DNA of 64,000 bases, from the NCBI RefSeq assembly GCF_001306135.1, contig NZ_LGKP01000026.1, positions 1 through 64,000 of the forward strand, written 5' to 3'. The stretch is from Herpetosiphon geysericola. GTDB lineage: Bacteria > Chloroflexota > Chloroflexia > Chloroflexales > Herpetosiphonaceae. The first letter of the stretch is position 1. Every line of letters starts with the position of its first letter. Below the pieces are notes generated by a model. The model was not told where the DNA came from. It did not search any database and worked only from the letters and a program-made list of their open reading frames with translations. This document shows positions 42,316-51,893 of the stretch, one piece after another. A program made the translations under genes and the position numbers.

Positions 42316-43437
42316 ATGCGACGAACAATGGTGGGTGTATTAGTTGGCATCGTGGCACTGAGTGGTTCTATTCAGGCCAAACCACAGGGCGAGGTGATTG
42401 ATCCGGCAGTTGTGGGCTATCCGCAACGGATGGTGGCCTTTGGCGATTCGATCACCAAAGCGTTTCTGGCTGATGGTAATCCGAATAATATTACGGATCA
42501 GCCGCAGTATAGTTGGGCAACTGGCACTAGCTCCGAAGTAAACAGTTTGGCTGAGCAGATTCGCACTGCGACTGGCAATTTAACCGCTACCAATGCTGCT
42601 GCTTCTGGCGCAAGCATTAATGCATTGGTGGGCCAAGTGAATGCAGCCAATTCTGCTGATGCCCAATATGCAACGATTTTAATGGGCGCGAACGATGTTT
42701 GTCGTTCCAACGAAGCTGCCATGACCAGCGTGGCCGATTATCGCGCGCAACTGATCAGCGGCTTGAATCAATTAACGACCAATGAGCCAGAAGCCCGTAT
42801 CTTCATTGCTAGCATTCCCGATGTGTTTAAGGTCTGGCAAACGTTCAAAGATAATCCAGCTGCACGAGGGATTTGGAATCAATTTGGGGTTTGTCAGGCG
42901 CTGTTTGCCAACCCCGAATCAACCGCGCCCGCTGATATGGAGCGGCGCCAGCGTGTTCGCCAACGGGTTATTGATTTTAATAGCCAATTAAGCGAGGTCT
43001 GTAGCAGCTATTTACGCTGTCGCTTTGATCAGAATCTGTTGTTTAATTCAGCAATTTCGCCAACCTTGGTCACCGCCGATTTTTATCATCCGTCGATTGC
43101 TGGGCAACGGACGCTGGCGAGCAACCTTGCCCAAGCCTCGTTTGATTTTACTGATCAAGCAGCACCAGTTTCAAACGTAACATTTAGCCAAAACCAAGGC
43201 ACATGGTTGGCAACCCTCAGCGCGATCGATAATCGCGGCGTGCGTGGCTTGGAATATCGCTTGCCCAGCGAAACAACCTGGACTCGCTATAGCCAGCCGA
43301 TTGCGGTTGCAAACCAAGCAACGCTTATTGTGCGTGCGGTTGATATTAACGGCAATACTGAAGGCTCGCGCGCTTGGACCGTTCCAGCAGCGGCAAGTTA
43401 TCGCGTATTTATGCCTTTTGTAAAGCTCAATCAATAA
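42316..43437 (+). CDS. Secreted SGNH/GDSL-family hydrolase
   Basis: The 373-residue product has a signal peptide (ending near IQAKP) and an SGNH esterase domain (about 30-260): block I VAFGDSITKAF with the nucleophile Ser, block III GANDVC with Asn, and block V DFYHPSIAGQ with Asp and His. It should hydrolyse ester bonds in lipids or acylated glycans outside the cell. The C-terminal region (265-360) looks like a beta-sandwich. The protein ends YRVFMPFVKLNQ, similar in layout to the YIPW tails of the first two genes. Its last 11 bases overlap the end of the convergent gene. Confidence 0.85.
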   Translation: MRRTMVGVLVGIVALSGSIQAKPQGEVIDPAVVGYPQRMVAFGDSITKAFLADGNPNNITDQPQYSWATGTSSEVNSLAEQIRTATGNLTATNAAASGASINALVGQVNAANSADAQYATILMGANDVCRSNEAAMTSVADYRAQLISGLNQLTTNEPEARIFIASIPDVFKVWQTFKDNPAARGIWNQFGVCQALFANPESTAPADMERRQRVRQRVIDFNSQLSEVCSSYLRCRFDQNLLFNSAISPTLVTADFYHPSIAGQRTLASNLAQASFDFTDQAAPVSNVTFSQNQGTWLATLSAIDNRGVRGLEYRLPSETTWTRYSQPIAVANQATLIVRAVDINGNTEGSRAWTVPAAASYRVFMPFVKLNQ

Positions 43438-45169
43438 CAATTTGGCCTAGTTCATAGGTGTCGTTGCCTGCCTCAAGCTGCATACGTTGGCCACTGAGAT
43501 CATACCAACCAACAATCACCGTATAGCGACCTGCTGGCAATGGCGCTGCCAAATCAACCGCTAGCAGGTCGGATTGAGCTTGATCAAGCGCCCAAGTTTG
43601 GCTCGTAGGATTGGTTGGGCTATCAGTTTGGGCGACCAAATTGCCAGCTTGATCGAGCACATGGATAAAGCGAATTAAGCTTGGTAATGGTTGCGCAGTT
43701 TGCCAGCGCAGCGCAACCAGCAGTTGGTTTTGGGCATGGCTAGGTAATTCAAGCCCAGTTAATTGAATTCCATTTTGCCAGCCAACGCTGAGCTGTTGGC
43801 TAAATTGTAGGGGTTTGTTTTCAATCTGCCACCAATCGCCAAGTTTACGATGCTGCAAGGCCAATTCTGGAATCGCTTGCAGCGCATAGACCTGGCGACC
43901 TCGGGCTAACTGATCGCGAATCCGTTGCTGATCGGCCTGAAAACTAAATTCGAGGTCGGGTCGTTGCTGCTCAACTGCTTGCAGATAGCGCAAACTTTCG
44001 ATGCTCCAGCCATCGCCAATCACCAGGCTTTGCGCTGCAATTGGCTCGGCCAAGCGCTGGCGGGCAAGGCGTTCGATCTCGGCTGTATTGCTGGCTTGAA
44101 TGTGGGGCAAGTTTTGCCATGCCAGCCATACGCTTATCGCCAAAGCTCCGGCCAAACTCCAGCGTGGCCATGGCAAATACGCCAGCCCAAAGCCAATCAG
44201 CAAGGCTTGCATCACATACGCGCCAAGCCCAAAAACCGCCAAATCGTCGACGAAATAGGCCAAGCAAAAGCCCAGAATGCTGCAATAACTGCCAGCAAGC
44301 ATGATTGCAATGGGCCGTTGTTGCCGCCAACACTGCCAAAACCCATAGCATGCCAAACCAAAGCCAAGCCAGGTTAATTGTGGGCCAAACAGCTCGCCTT
44401 GCACTGCAACGAACCGTTGCCACGCTTGACTGGCTGCGCGCTGTGGGTCAAACCAAGCGCCACCAGCACTGCCAAGTAAATACTCAGTCAACACCGCCCA
44501 GCCATTTTGCCAAACAGGTGCGCGCCAAACAATATACAAATATGGCACAAAACTGATTAATCCAGCAGCGATTGCTAGCAGTATTTGGCGTCCCGTTGGC
44601 CGCTGTTGCCAACAAGCAGCGATCAGCATCCATGGCAGCAAAAAGAGGCTGCTGCGATGATGCCCAAGCATCAGGCCTGCGGCGAGTCCAAGCCAGCAAA
44701 AGGCCACTTGCTGCTGTCGCCAAGCCAGAATGAGCCAGATTGTGCCAACCTGCAACAACACTGCAAAGGCATAAATTTCGGCATGGGTTGCTTGCTGCCA
44801 AAAGGTTGCGGATAGGCCTAAAATTGCTGCACAGGCCCAAGCCCAGCCTTGAGCCAGCCCAAGTTTAAGCGCAATTTGGGCAACGATGGTTAAACTCAGT
44901 GCCGCAGCAAAGGCCGAAAAGAGATTAATCCGCCAAGCAACGCTGCCAAATGGCAGTACCTTGCTCCACAACCAAGTCACAATACTATACAGTGGGTAGC
45001 CAGTGCTATGGGCAATCTCAAGGGTTGGCCCAACCCGTTGAAATTCGGCAGTATCGCCGCCGCCTAGGCCTGGGAGTAGGGTTAAGTTATACAGCAGCAA
45101 TGCAACTCCAAAGAGCAACAATGCACTAACGTTGCGATCAAACTTTATGGGTTTTGGGTTTTGCATCAT
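43427..45169 (-). CDS. DUF2723-family membrane glycosyltransferase
   Basis: The 580-residue product has about ten membrane helices in the first 370 residues and a soluble C-terminal domain (about 400-580). The opening LTLLPGLGGGDTAEFQRVGP and IAHSTGYPLYSIVTWLW are characteristic of DUF2723, a GT-C clan linked to protein O-glycosylation; the Asp-Glu pair in GGDTAEF is the likely catalytic acid site. The C-terminal domain looks like a beta-sandwich. No sure ribosome site; ATG 45166 is an alternative start. Confidence 0.8.
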   Translation of the reverse strand: MMQNPKPIKFDRNVSALLLFGVALLLYNLTLLPGLGGGDTAEFQRVGPTLEIAHSTGYPLYSIVTWLWSKVLPFGSVAWRINLFSAFAAALSLTIVAQIALKLGLAQGWAWACAAILGLSATFWQQATHAEIYAFAVLLQVGTIWLILAWRQQQVAFCWLGLAAGLMLGHHRSSLFLLPWMLIAACWQQRPTGRQILLAIAAGLISFVPYLYIVWRAPVWQNGWAVLTEYLLGSAGGAWFDPQRAASQAWQRFVAVQGELFGPQLTWLGFGLACYGFWQCWRQQRPIAIMLAGSYCSILGFCLAYFVDDLAVFGLGAYVMQALLIGFGLAYLPWPRWSLAGALAISVWLAWQNLPHIQASNTAEIERLARQRLAEPIAAQSLVIGDGWSIESLRYLQAVEQQRPDLEFSFQADQQRIRDQLARGRQVYALQAIPELALQHRKLGDWWQIENKPLQFSQQLSVGWQNGIQLTGLELPSHAQNQLLVALRWQTAQPLPSLIRFIHVLDQAGNLVAQTDSPTNPTSQTWALDQAQSDLLAVDLAAPLPAGRYTVIVGWYDLSGQRMQLEAGNDTYELGQIVID

Positions 45170-45242
45170 GGAGTTGTGCCAACTGCTTCTCAGCTACGAT
45201 TATCAGCGTGGCGCTGGTTACTGTCAAGCGCTAGATTGGAGC

Positions 45243-45290
45243 CAACAGAACGCCGCAAGTGCGAGCGATGCAGCTTGCGGCGTTCTGTTG
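45243..45290 (-). terminator. Long hairpin after the STAND-TPR gene
   Basis: A perfect 17-bp stem (45243... 45259 ends paired with 45274-45290) with a 14-nt loop begins 8 bases beyond the leftward stop codon. There is no T run. Confidence 0.65.
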
Positions 45291-45298
45291 TTGGGGCA

Positions 45299-47950
45299 CT
45301 AATTGACCACTAGCTGTCCATTGGAGTGGTGCGCCCAGTGTTGAATCCGCTCCAGCTCTTTGTTTAAGCCCAATTGTTGATACAAATCACTTGCTTGGCT
45401 GAGCGCATGCTGTGCGTCAGGATAGCGTTGGGTTGCATAAAAAAGTTTGGTCAGCTCGCGCCAAACCTTAGCTTGCATAAAGCGATCCTGAATCGCTTGG
45501 CTAAGCTGGACTGATTGATGTAAATAGCGTTCAGCGATAGTGAATTCTTGTTTGAGATTGGCAACCCTGCCTAGAATATACACCCCAAAGGGTACATGGG
45601 CCGTTTCTTCATAATGCAGCACTTCGTGGGCATAGCGCTCAGCATCATCACACTGATTGAGCTCCACATGGGCATTAGCTAAGGTCATCGTATTCAGCGA
45701 AATCCAAAAGCGCGAATTAATTTGCTTGAAGAAGCTATAGGCCTCTTTGGCGATTGTAATAGCCTCGTGGGGTTGGTTGATCTCGCCCAAAAAATAGGCC
45801 AAATTGCTTTGGTTGCGCGCAGCCCGCACATTGTTGCCAATCGATTGATAATAGCGAATGGCAACATTAAAATGCTCAATGGCTTCGGTGCGTTCATTGC
45901 GGGCATGCACAATCGCCAAACTCGCATGGGCGCGCGCTTGTAGCGCCTGATCGTTGAGCGCACAGGCATGGTCAAGTGCAGTTTGGTAGCCCTGTAACGC
46001 TAGGTCATAGTTGCCTTCTTCATCGGCAATTTCGCCACTCAACAAGGCGGCGATAAAATGGGTCTTGGCGGCGGCTTGGTGCGCGGCTTCGAAATCGCGC
46101 TCATGGTTGAGGTGCATTAAGCCGCGCTTAACATATAAAATTGCCTCTTGATGATAATGGTTGGTATCCAAAATCGTAATTGCCCGCTCGTAGCTCTGCA
46201 TTGCTTGCTCAATTTGGCCTTGGGCCTCCCATAAATCGCCTTCGAGTTGGTGAATATAGGCGCGCAGCGAATCGCTTCCCGTGTGCGAAACTGCGGCTAA
46301 GCCAGCTCGGGCTTGATCGTAGCTGCCAATAAAGCGCGCCAACTCTGCTTGTCCAATTGCCAGGGTTTGGGCCTCGCGGGCTGGTAATTGATCAAGTGGA
46401 ATTAATTGCAGCATGCGCAGCATCCGGCCAAAATAGCCAGCCCGAATTTCGCTATGGCGTTGGGGAAACCACCAAACAATCGCTTGCGCATAATCGCCTG
46501 CGGCAATTGCATGTTCAGCAGCGAGCGTCCATTGGCCAAGCAAGGCATGGACTTGGGCTGCATGTTCATGCAATGGTTGGCGTTGTTCGGTGCTTAGCTG
46601 TTGCCAGTAGTGCTTGCGCAGCAATGGCCAAAGCTCCAGCGTATCGCGATAGCCAGCTTGCAGCAATTGATACTGTTCAAGTTGTTGCAGATCGTTGCTT
46701 GGCCATAAACTGCGTGGAATCGGTTGCTGAAAACTGGCCAAAATGGTTAATAACTGTTGCGCACTTGGCCCAAGCATAGTGATAATCCGTTCGATCAAGG
46801 AGCTAACGCCTGGATGCGCTTCGAGCATGGCGCAAATTGCCGCCAAACTTCGTTCCTGCTGAATCAAAACCATCACAATCCGCATCAGATGGGTGTTGCC
46901 AGCAATCAACGCCAGGAATTGCTCCCATGGATAATCTGGTTGCATGGTTGTAGTTGCATCAAACCATGCCCGAAATGCGCTACTTTCCAAGGGTTCTAGG
47001 CTAAGCACTGGCAGATCATCACTAAACACGCGGTTGCCAATAATCAGCACATGCATGTTGGAAATTGCAGCTAAAGCACGCCAAAATGAGTGCAACGCAC
47101 GATGATGAGGTTGCGGCTGTTTGAGCATAACCTCACTTTGATCAAGGCAAAACAAGGCTGGATTTGTAAGACTGGCGCAATCACGGCGAATTAAGCCCAG
47201 CGCCACATTGCTATTGAGCTTGCCGCCCTCAATTGCCAAATGTTGGGCCAGATTATAGGCCCCATGATGCTGTAAAAATGCGCCGATCAAGGGTAAACAG
47301 CTCTCAACCTGATCATTCAAATCGGGCAGGAGCGTCAGCCAAAACACTGGGCCTTGCCATGTATTGGCAAGTGTTGCAGCACAGGCACTTTTGCCAACCC
47401 CTGTTGACCCAATAATGCAAAGATGCTGTTCGTGTTTGAGCATTGCATAAGCTTCGGCCAGCCATTCAGCGCGCCCATACAATTGAGCTGGCACTGGTGG
47501 CCGTTCCAATTGCAGCGCTGGCTGTAAAATGCTCAACAAACAATCAGCAGCCTGATCCAAAATCAAGGGTAAACGATCTTTCATATCGCGATGAAAGGTT
47601 GCTTTGGCCAAGCCAAGCTCATCGATCAGCACATGCACTGGCAATTTGTGTTCGTGCAAAAAGCGCCAATAAACTAAGCGTTGGTCGCGATTGCCAGCCC
47701 GCAGCTGTTGCAAAATCTCAGCGAGATCGTGGGTTTGTTCGGGCCGCACTTGGGTTTCACCAAGCAGGGCATAGGCAACCACCAATTGAATAATGTGGCC
47801 CCGTTGGCGTTCACTCGGATACGCACCATAGAGATCATACCAATGCCCAAGCAATGCTGGCGTTGCCAACGGTTGGATTGTGCCAAGCTCAGCAGGCTGA
47901 TCAAACTGGTTGAGTACAGTGCGTAAGATTGGATTAAGAATATGCGTCAT
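45299..47950 (-). CDS. STAND ATPase with C-terminal TPR array
   Basis: The 883-residue product has an N-terminal helical module (1-150) with ELGLAKATFHRDMKDRLP, resembling a helix-turn-helix and shared with the protein at 40179. An ATPase domain follows with Walker A IIGSTGVGKSACAAT near residue 180. From about 480 to 870 come TPR repeats (for example LEGDLWEAQGQIEQAMQSYE and ARNQSNLAYFLGEINQPHEA). This order resembles large STAND regulators of the MalT/AfsR type, in which TPRs sense and the ATPase switches. It is divergent from the secreted-protein gene at 48097; TGAGAC repeats lie between them. Confidence 0.82.
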   Translation of the reverse strand: MTHILNPILRTVLNQFDQPAELGTIQPLATPALLGHWYDLYGAYPSERQRGHIIQLVVAYALLGETQVRPEQTHDLAEILQQLRAGNRDQRLVYWRFLHEHKLPVHVLIDELGLAKATFHRDMKDRLPLILDQAADCLLSILQPALQLERPPVPAQLYGRAEWLAEAYAMLKHEQHLCIIGSTGVGKSACAATLANTWQGPVFWLTLLPDLNDQVESCLPLIGAFLQHHGAYNLAQHLAIEGGKLNSNVALGLIRRDCASLTNPALFCLDQSEVMLKQPQPHHRALHSFWRALAAISNMHVLIIGNRVFSDDLPVLSLEPLESSAFRAWFDATTTMQPDYPWEQFLALIAGNTHLMRIVMVLIQQERSLAAICAMLEAHPGVSSLIERIITMLGPSAQQLLTILASFQQPIPRSLWPSNDLQQLEQYQLLQAGYRDTLELWPLLRKHYWQQLSTEQRQPLHEHAAQVHALLGQWTLAAEHAIAAGDYAQAIVWWFPQRHSEIRAGYFGRMLRMLQLIPLDQLPAREAQTLAIGQAELARFIGSYDQARAGLAAVSHTGSDSLRAYIHQLEGDLWEAQGQIEQAMQSYERAITILDTNHYHQEAILYVKRGLMHLNHERDFEAAHQAAAKTHFIAALLSGEIADEEGNYDLALQGYQTALDHACALNDQALQARAHASLAIVHARNERTEAIEHFNVAIRYYQSIGNNVRAARNQSNLAYFLGEINQPHEAITIAKEAYSFFKQINSRFWISLNTMTLANAHVELNQCDDAERYAHEVLHYEETAHVPFGVYILGRVANLKQEFTIAERYLHQSVQLSQAIQDRFMQAKVWRELTKLFYATQRYPDAQHALSQASDLYQQLGLNKELERIQHWAHHSNGQLVVN

Positions 47951-47996
47951 TCCACACTCCTCGTTAATCGAAAGCAGCTGATGGTTGACTCGCTTG

Positions 47997-48031
47997 GTCT
48001 CAAATGAGACTTTTTAAGGGCAGAATGAGAC
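47997..48031. promoter_or_regulatory. TGAGAC repeat operator candidate
   Basis: GTCTCA (47997-48002) and TGAGAC (48005-48010) form an inverted pair; a second TGAGAC lies at 48026-48031. AATGAGACTTTTT is thus repeated exactly with a 21-base period, about two helical turns, between the divergent STAND-TPR and secreted-protein genes. A TATACT at 48052-48057 may be the -10 box of the rightward gene. Confidence 0.5.
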
Positions 48032-48096
48032 TTTTTGAGCCACAAGCCCACTATACTGAAAGCCAAGTGATTCGTTTGTGATTAGGGAGGCTTCAG

Positions 48097-48951
48097 ATGC
48101 GACTTATCGTAGTGTTAACAGTGCTAATTAGCCTATTGGGTTCATTGATATTCAATCAAACCACGCAGGTTAAGGCTAATACGCCACCTCCACCAGCAGG
48201 TTGCGGTTTAGCAGGTGTCGATCTTTCAACGCCCAATACGTGGATGGCAGTTTGGGATTTTGAGACGGCCAATGGCTGTTTGGTTGAGCTTGGCACGCCA
48301 CAAATCCCCAGCCAAGACCCACCAATTGTCTCAATGACGACAATTGCTTGTACCGTCAATGGAGCTGTGGATTTCAGCCCAGCAGATTATGCGCACTTTC
48401 AAGGCAATGGCTACCTTTCGTGTGCTCTCGATTTGCCAAACAGCTTGCAGCAGACCTACCCTGATTTTTGGACTTATGCTCAAGCTCAATTTAGCACGAA
48501 TGGCAATCAGCCGCTCTTATATCACCCTGATGCGCGGATGAGTGTTGATGTAAATGGCTTATATGGCAACTTGCAATGGCAATATCGCCATACTACCGAT
48601 GCCCTTGAATCGAACACCGTGCGCCGCTTTCGCCTGATTGATGATAATCGGCTGGTGGTTGGTCAATGCTCTAGCTCAGCGCTGAATTGCCCAACCAGCC
48701 AAACAGCCCCGTATTATGGCTATGCAAAAATCCATGGCGACACGACCTATGCCAATTCAAGCCAAACCATGGTCAAGTTTCGCACCAGTGCGACAACGGT
48801 GATCATTGGCTATAACCCAGATACTAACGAGTATCTGAATGGAAAGTTGGGCATGATGATTATTGATCCATATGGCAAAGATCCTGAACCAACGGTGATC
48901 AATCCTGGTCCAACGCCAACCGTTACCCCCACCATGCCCATCCCACAATAA
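48097..48951 (+). CDS. Secreted protein of unknown function
   Basis: The 284-residue product has a Sec signal peptide (about 1-27, ending QVKA) and an acidic, Cys-containing secreted domain with no recognised family. Visible features include GCGLAGVDLSTPNTWMAVWD, GNGYLSCALDLPNS, and six or so Cys in the mature part. The end is Pro/Thr-rich (NPGPTPTVTPTMPIPQ). The gene is divergent from the STAND-TPR gene, which might control it through the TGAGAC repeats. Confidence 0.7.
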   Translation: MRLIVVLTVLISLLGSLIFNQTTQVKANTPPPPAGCGLAGVDLSTPNTWMAVWDFETANGCLVELGTPQIPSQDPPIVSMTTIACTVNGAVDFSPADYAHFQGNGYLSCALDLPNSLQQTYPDFWTYAQAQFSTNGNQPLLYHPDARMSVDVNGLYGNLQWQYRHTTDALESNTVRRFRLIDDNRLVVGQCSSSALNCPTSQTAPYYGYAKIHGDTTYANSSQTMVKFRTSATTVIIGYNPDTNEYLNGKLGMMIIDPYGKDPEPTVINPGPTPTVTPTMPIPQ

Positions 48952-48971
48952 TCTGTTTTGTTTCAGATGCG

Positions 48972-49005
48972 AACAGGCCACTAGGATTATTCCTAGTGGC
49001 CTGTT
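48972..49005 (+). terminator. Strong intrinsic terminator
   Basis: A 15-bp perfect stem (AACAGGCCACTAGGA/TCCTAGTGGCCTGTT) with a TTAT loop is followed by GTTGGTTTTGTTTT. Confidence 0.85.
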
Positions 49006-49032
49006 GTTGGTTTTGTTTTAGCAGCTATGCGC

Positions 49033-51018
49033 TTAGTTCAGCGTAAAGTTGACGTTTGAAAGATCAAAGAACACATTGTTGGCGCAGCGCACTTTGATCC
49101 GTGCTTGGGTGGTTGCCGTATTCGGCATGGTTACTGCTTGGCTCCCATCATTTGGAGTCGACGCAAGCAAGCTGCTAAAGCTGCTGCCGCCATTGCTGGA
49201 GAATAAAATCTCGACATTGGCGCAGCTAACAGGAGCAGCGGTAGTGTTTGCCACATTCCAAGTAATCGTGCGGCTGCTGTTGCGCGTCCAAGTAACTGCT
49301 GTATTAGGCGCGGTTACCGTGAAAGGCCCAGCTGCACTATTGACCGTGACGTTGGCAGTATCAATTGCATAGCTGCCGCCGCCAGCCCGATTATCACGCA
49401 CAATCAAGCGGAAGGCCAAGGTGCGATTGGTGGTTGGCAACGATTCGCCAATCGTGCTGACATTATTGAGAATATCGCTCAATTTGGGGAACGAGCGCTT
49501 TGGACTGCTGGTTGGGTTGAAGCTGCGGAAGATTGGGCGTGAGCCATTGTCGGTATTTGGTGGCGCAGCAGTGCCTAAATTATATTGTTCCCAGTTGTAG
49601 GTCAGGCTATCGCCGTTGGCATCGCTGCCAGTGCCAGTTAATTCAAATGGCGTGCTGCGCGGAATCGTGTAATCTGCGCCAGCATTAGCGACTGGAGCCG
49701 TGTTGCCAGTGTTGGTTGCCGTGCCACAGCTTGAACCGCCGCCAGTGGTAATGAAGGTCGTAATTTCGTTCAAGCTCTTCGAATGGAAGTAGGGATCGCT
49801 GTTGGATTGTAAGTTTTCAGCGCCACAAATGCCTGCATAGGCCATAATCGTCGAGCCGCTGCCCGGCTCGTAAGCGGCGCTGCTAGCACGATTGCCACCA
49901 CCGCAGCTGCCAGTTGTGCCGTTGAAAGTGTGGTTGCCGCCAAATTGATGGCCAATTTCGTGAGCAACATAATCAATATCAAATGGATCGCCAACCGGAG
50001 CCGACGAGCCAGTCACACCTTGAGCTTTGTAGTTGGTCGAGCAAACTGAGCCTAACGAGGCAACCCCGCCGCCACCAGTGCTGAACACGTGGCCAATATC
50101 ATAATTGGTATTGCCAATCACGTTTTTGATATTAGTTTGATTTTGGCTGAGCATCGTGACGCCGTTATTGTTGGTGTAGGGGTCGGTGCTGGCATTGGTG
50201 TAAATGATGCTGCTGTTGTTGGCAACCAACACCATACGCACGGCAACTTCGCGCTCATAAACGGCATTAACGCGGTTGACGCTGGTGGTGATTGCTGCCA
50301 ATGCGCCGCTGACCGTGCCGCCATGGAAGGCGGTATATTCGCCAGTTGCGGCCATGGCCAAGCGATAGGTGCGCAATTTATCGCCAACAGCTTTTGGTGC
50401 AGCCAAGCCATCGCTGCTCAATGGCAGATCGATGACATAATCTTCAACTTGGCGTTCAGCCAGTTTCTCGCTGCTTGGCACAAAATTCCGGCTATCGTAC
50501 ACAATGTAGTTTTTGGTATCGCCAGCGCTATAGGGATCGATGAAAATCCGGCCTTGATCGCCCAAGATCAAGCCATGGAAGCCTGCTGGAGTCAGATCTA
50601 AGCGTCCGCTACGATTCGGTGTATCCACCCCAACGATCAGGTAGGTGCGAATTTCGGGAAACTTCGCCGCAAGTTCAGGCTGCATAATTGGCGATTCGAC
50701 GATGCGAAATTGCTCAAATTTGCCATCAGGCATGGGCAATTGCAGCGTATACAACGAGTTTGCTACTGCTTGGTCTTGCTCTAATGGTGCTTTGGCGAGA
50801 TATTGACTCAAGCCATCCAAATCGAGCCCAACAGTGCGATAGATGGTTGGTACAATTTGGCGCGCGCCTTTTTGCACCAGCCGACTTTCTTGCACATCTT
50901 GCCAAAAGCCATCGGACGAAGCGGCGGTAGGAGTGACGAGGGTGGCGGCAGCAAAGCTACTCAGCAATGCAACCACCAAGGCTGCAACGATCACCAACGA
51001 TGAACGTTTTCCGGGCAT
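49033..51018 (-). CDS. Secreted reprolysin-like (M12B-type) zinc metalloprotease
   Basis: The 661-residue product has a signal peptide, a propeptide-like region (about 35-210), and a metzincin catalytic domain with the zinc motif HEIGHQFGGNH near residue 350 followed by a Met-turn-like SGSTIMAYAGICG. A PKD-like domain follows (about 450-540: PVANAGADYTIPRSTPFELT and GSDANGDSLTYNWEQYN), then a C-terminal beta domain (565-661). RBS AGGAGG precedes the start. Together with the subtilase at 18487 it points to extracellular proteolysis. Confidence 0.88.
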   Translation of the reverse strand: MPGKRSSLVIVAALVVALLSSFAAATLVTPTAASSDGFWQDVQESRLVQKGARQIVPTIYRTVGLDLDGLSQYLAKAPLEQDQAVANSLYTLQLPMPDGKFEQFRIVESPIMQPELAAKFPEIRTYLIVGVDTPNRSGRLDLTPAGFHGLILGDQGRIFIDPYSAGDTKNYIVYDSRNFVPSSEKLAERQVEDYVIDLPLSSDGLAAPKAVGDKLRTYRLAMAATGEYTAFHGGTVSGALAAITTSVNRVNAVYEREVAVRMVLVANNSSIIYTNASTDPYTNNNGVTMLSQNQTNIKNVIGNTNYDIGHVFSTGGGGVASLGSVCSTNYKAQGVTGSSAPVGDPFDIDYVAHEIGHQFGGNHTFNGTTGSCGGGNRASSAAYEPGSGSTIMAYAGICGAENLQSNSDPYFHSKSLNEITTFITTGGGSSCGTATNTGNTAPVANAGADYTIPRSTPFELTGTGSDANGDSLTYNWEQYNLGTAAPPNTDNGSRPIFRSFNPTSSPKRSFPKLSDILNNVSTIGESLPTTNRTLAFRLIVRDNRAGGGSYAIDTANVTVNSAAGPFTVTAPNTAVTWTRNSSRTITWNVANTTAAPVSCANVEILFSSNGGSSFSSLLASTPNDGSQAVTMPNTATTQARIKVRCANNVFFDLSNVNFTLN

Positions 51019-51223
51019 GCCAAACCTCCTAGAGGTAGAAGTGGATACCTATCTATTATACATTAAAAATATTTAATTAAATTGTGATATTTGTAAATGG
51101 ATCCATGAAAGCAAATGTGTTTTTAGCAAGGATTGATAGAAGCCACTTCCTTGTAACGTTGGTGTAACGGGCTGCGGCTAAGCTTTGGTTGATTCAATCG
51201 ATTGCTTAGTGAGGTTTAGGTGT

Positions 51224-51694
51224 ATGTGGTTGCAGCGCTTTAGTTCATATTTGGTTGTTTTTGGGTTCGTGATTCTGATATGGCTGGCTGGAGCCTTCTT
51301 TTTAACAGTTGGAGCACCGTTTTTATCGTTTGGTTCAGGATTGTTGATAATCTGTGGAGCAATTCTTTGGCTGATTGTGTGTTTTTGGCCAATCATTGGG
51401 GCCATGGCTAGTTGGCGGGGATTAGGGCTATTCTATCAGCCAGCAAAAAAGCCGCATTATTGGGGATTAGGCTTGCTCTGCGTTATCTATGGTATTGCAA
51501 TCTTCGGCTTCCTGATTAAGAATTTAGGATTGGGCTATTGGATCTTTTTTGGCAATAGCCTTGGGATTATCCTGCGCAGTATCTTCGTTGAATGGCGGGT
51601 TGCTGAAGGGCGAGTTCTCCGATTAAGCATCAATCTGCTGCTGGCGATTGGGTTGCCGCTCATGGTTACGGGATTTCTTTGGTTTTTAGCGTGA
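51224..51694 (+). CDS. Small integral membrane protein, unknown
   Basis: The 156-residue product has four predicted membrane helices (FSSYLVVFGFVILIWLAGA, GLLIICGAILWLIVCFWPII, LGLLCVIYGIAIFGFLI and INLLLAIGLPLMVTGFLWFL). No family recognised. GAGG and AGGT precede ATG 51224. It stands alone between the metalloprotease and lectin genes. Confidence 0.6.
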   Translation: MWLQRFSSYLVVFGFVILIWLAGAFFLTVGAPFLSFGSGLLIICGAILWLIVCFWPIIGAMASWRGLGLFYQPAKKPHYWGLGLLCVIYGIAIFGFLIKNLGLGYWIFFGNSLGIILRSIFVEWRVAEGRVLRLSINLLLAIGLPLMVTGFLWFLA

Positions 51695-51893
51695 GCAATC
51701 GCTAGCATACTTGATCAAACATTGGGGCTTAAAATGATTCAGGATTGGCTAGTGCACAACGTTTAACATGCAGAGCCAGCAATCAACTAATTAATATAAC
51801 AATTGATCACAGCATCTCTTTTGCCTGAGATGGTTTATGTTGGTGTTAGCTGGGTTCTCTTGGTACAACGGTTTAGTTTAGGAGGCCAACCGA

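Noticed and set aside
43427-43437. Functional antisense overlap between the GDSL and DUF2723 genes
   Set aside because: An 11-base tail-to-tail overlap is ordinary for convergent genes.
51800-51835. Possible TPP-type riboswitch because of CTGAGA near the lectin gene
   Set aside because: The remaining conserved TPP core is missing; only a 6-bp stem CATCTC/GAGATG is present.
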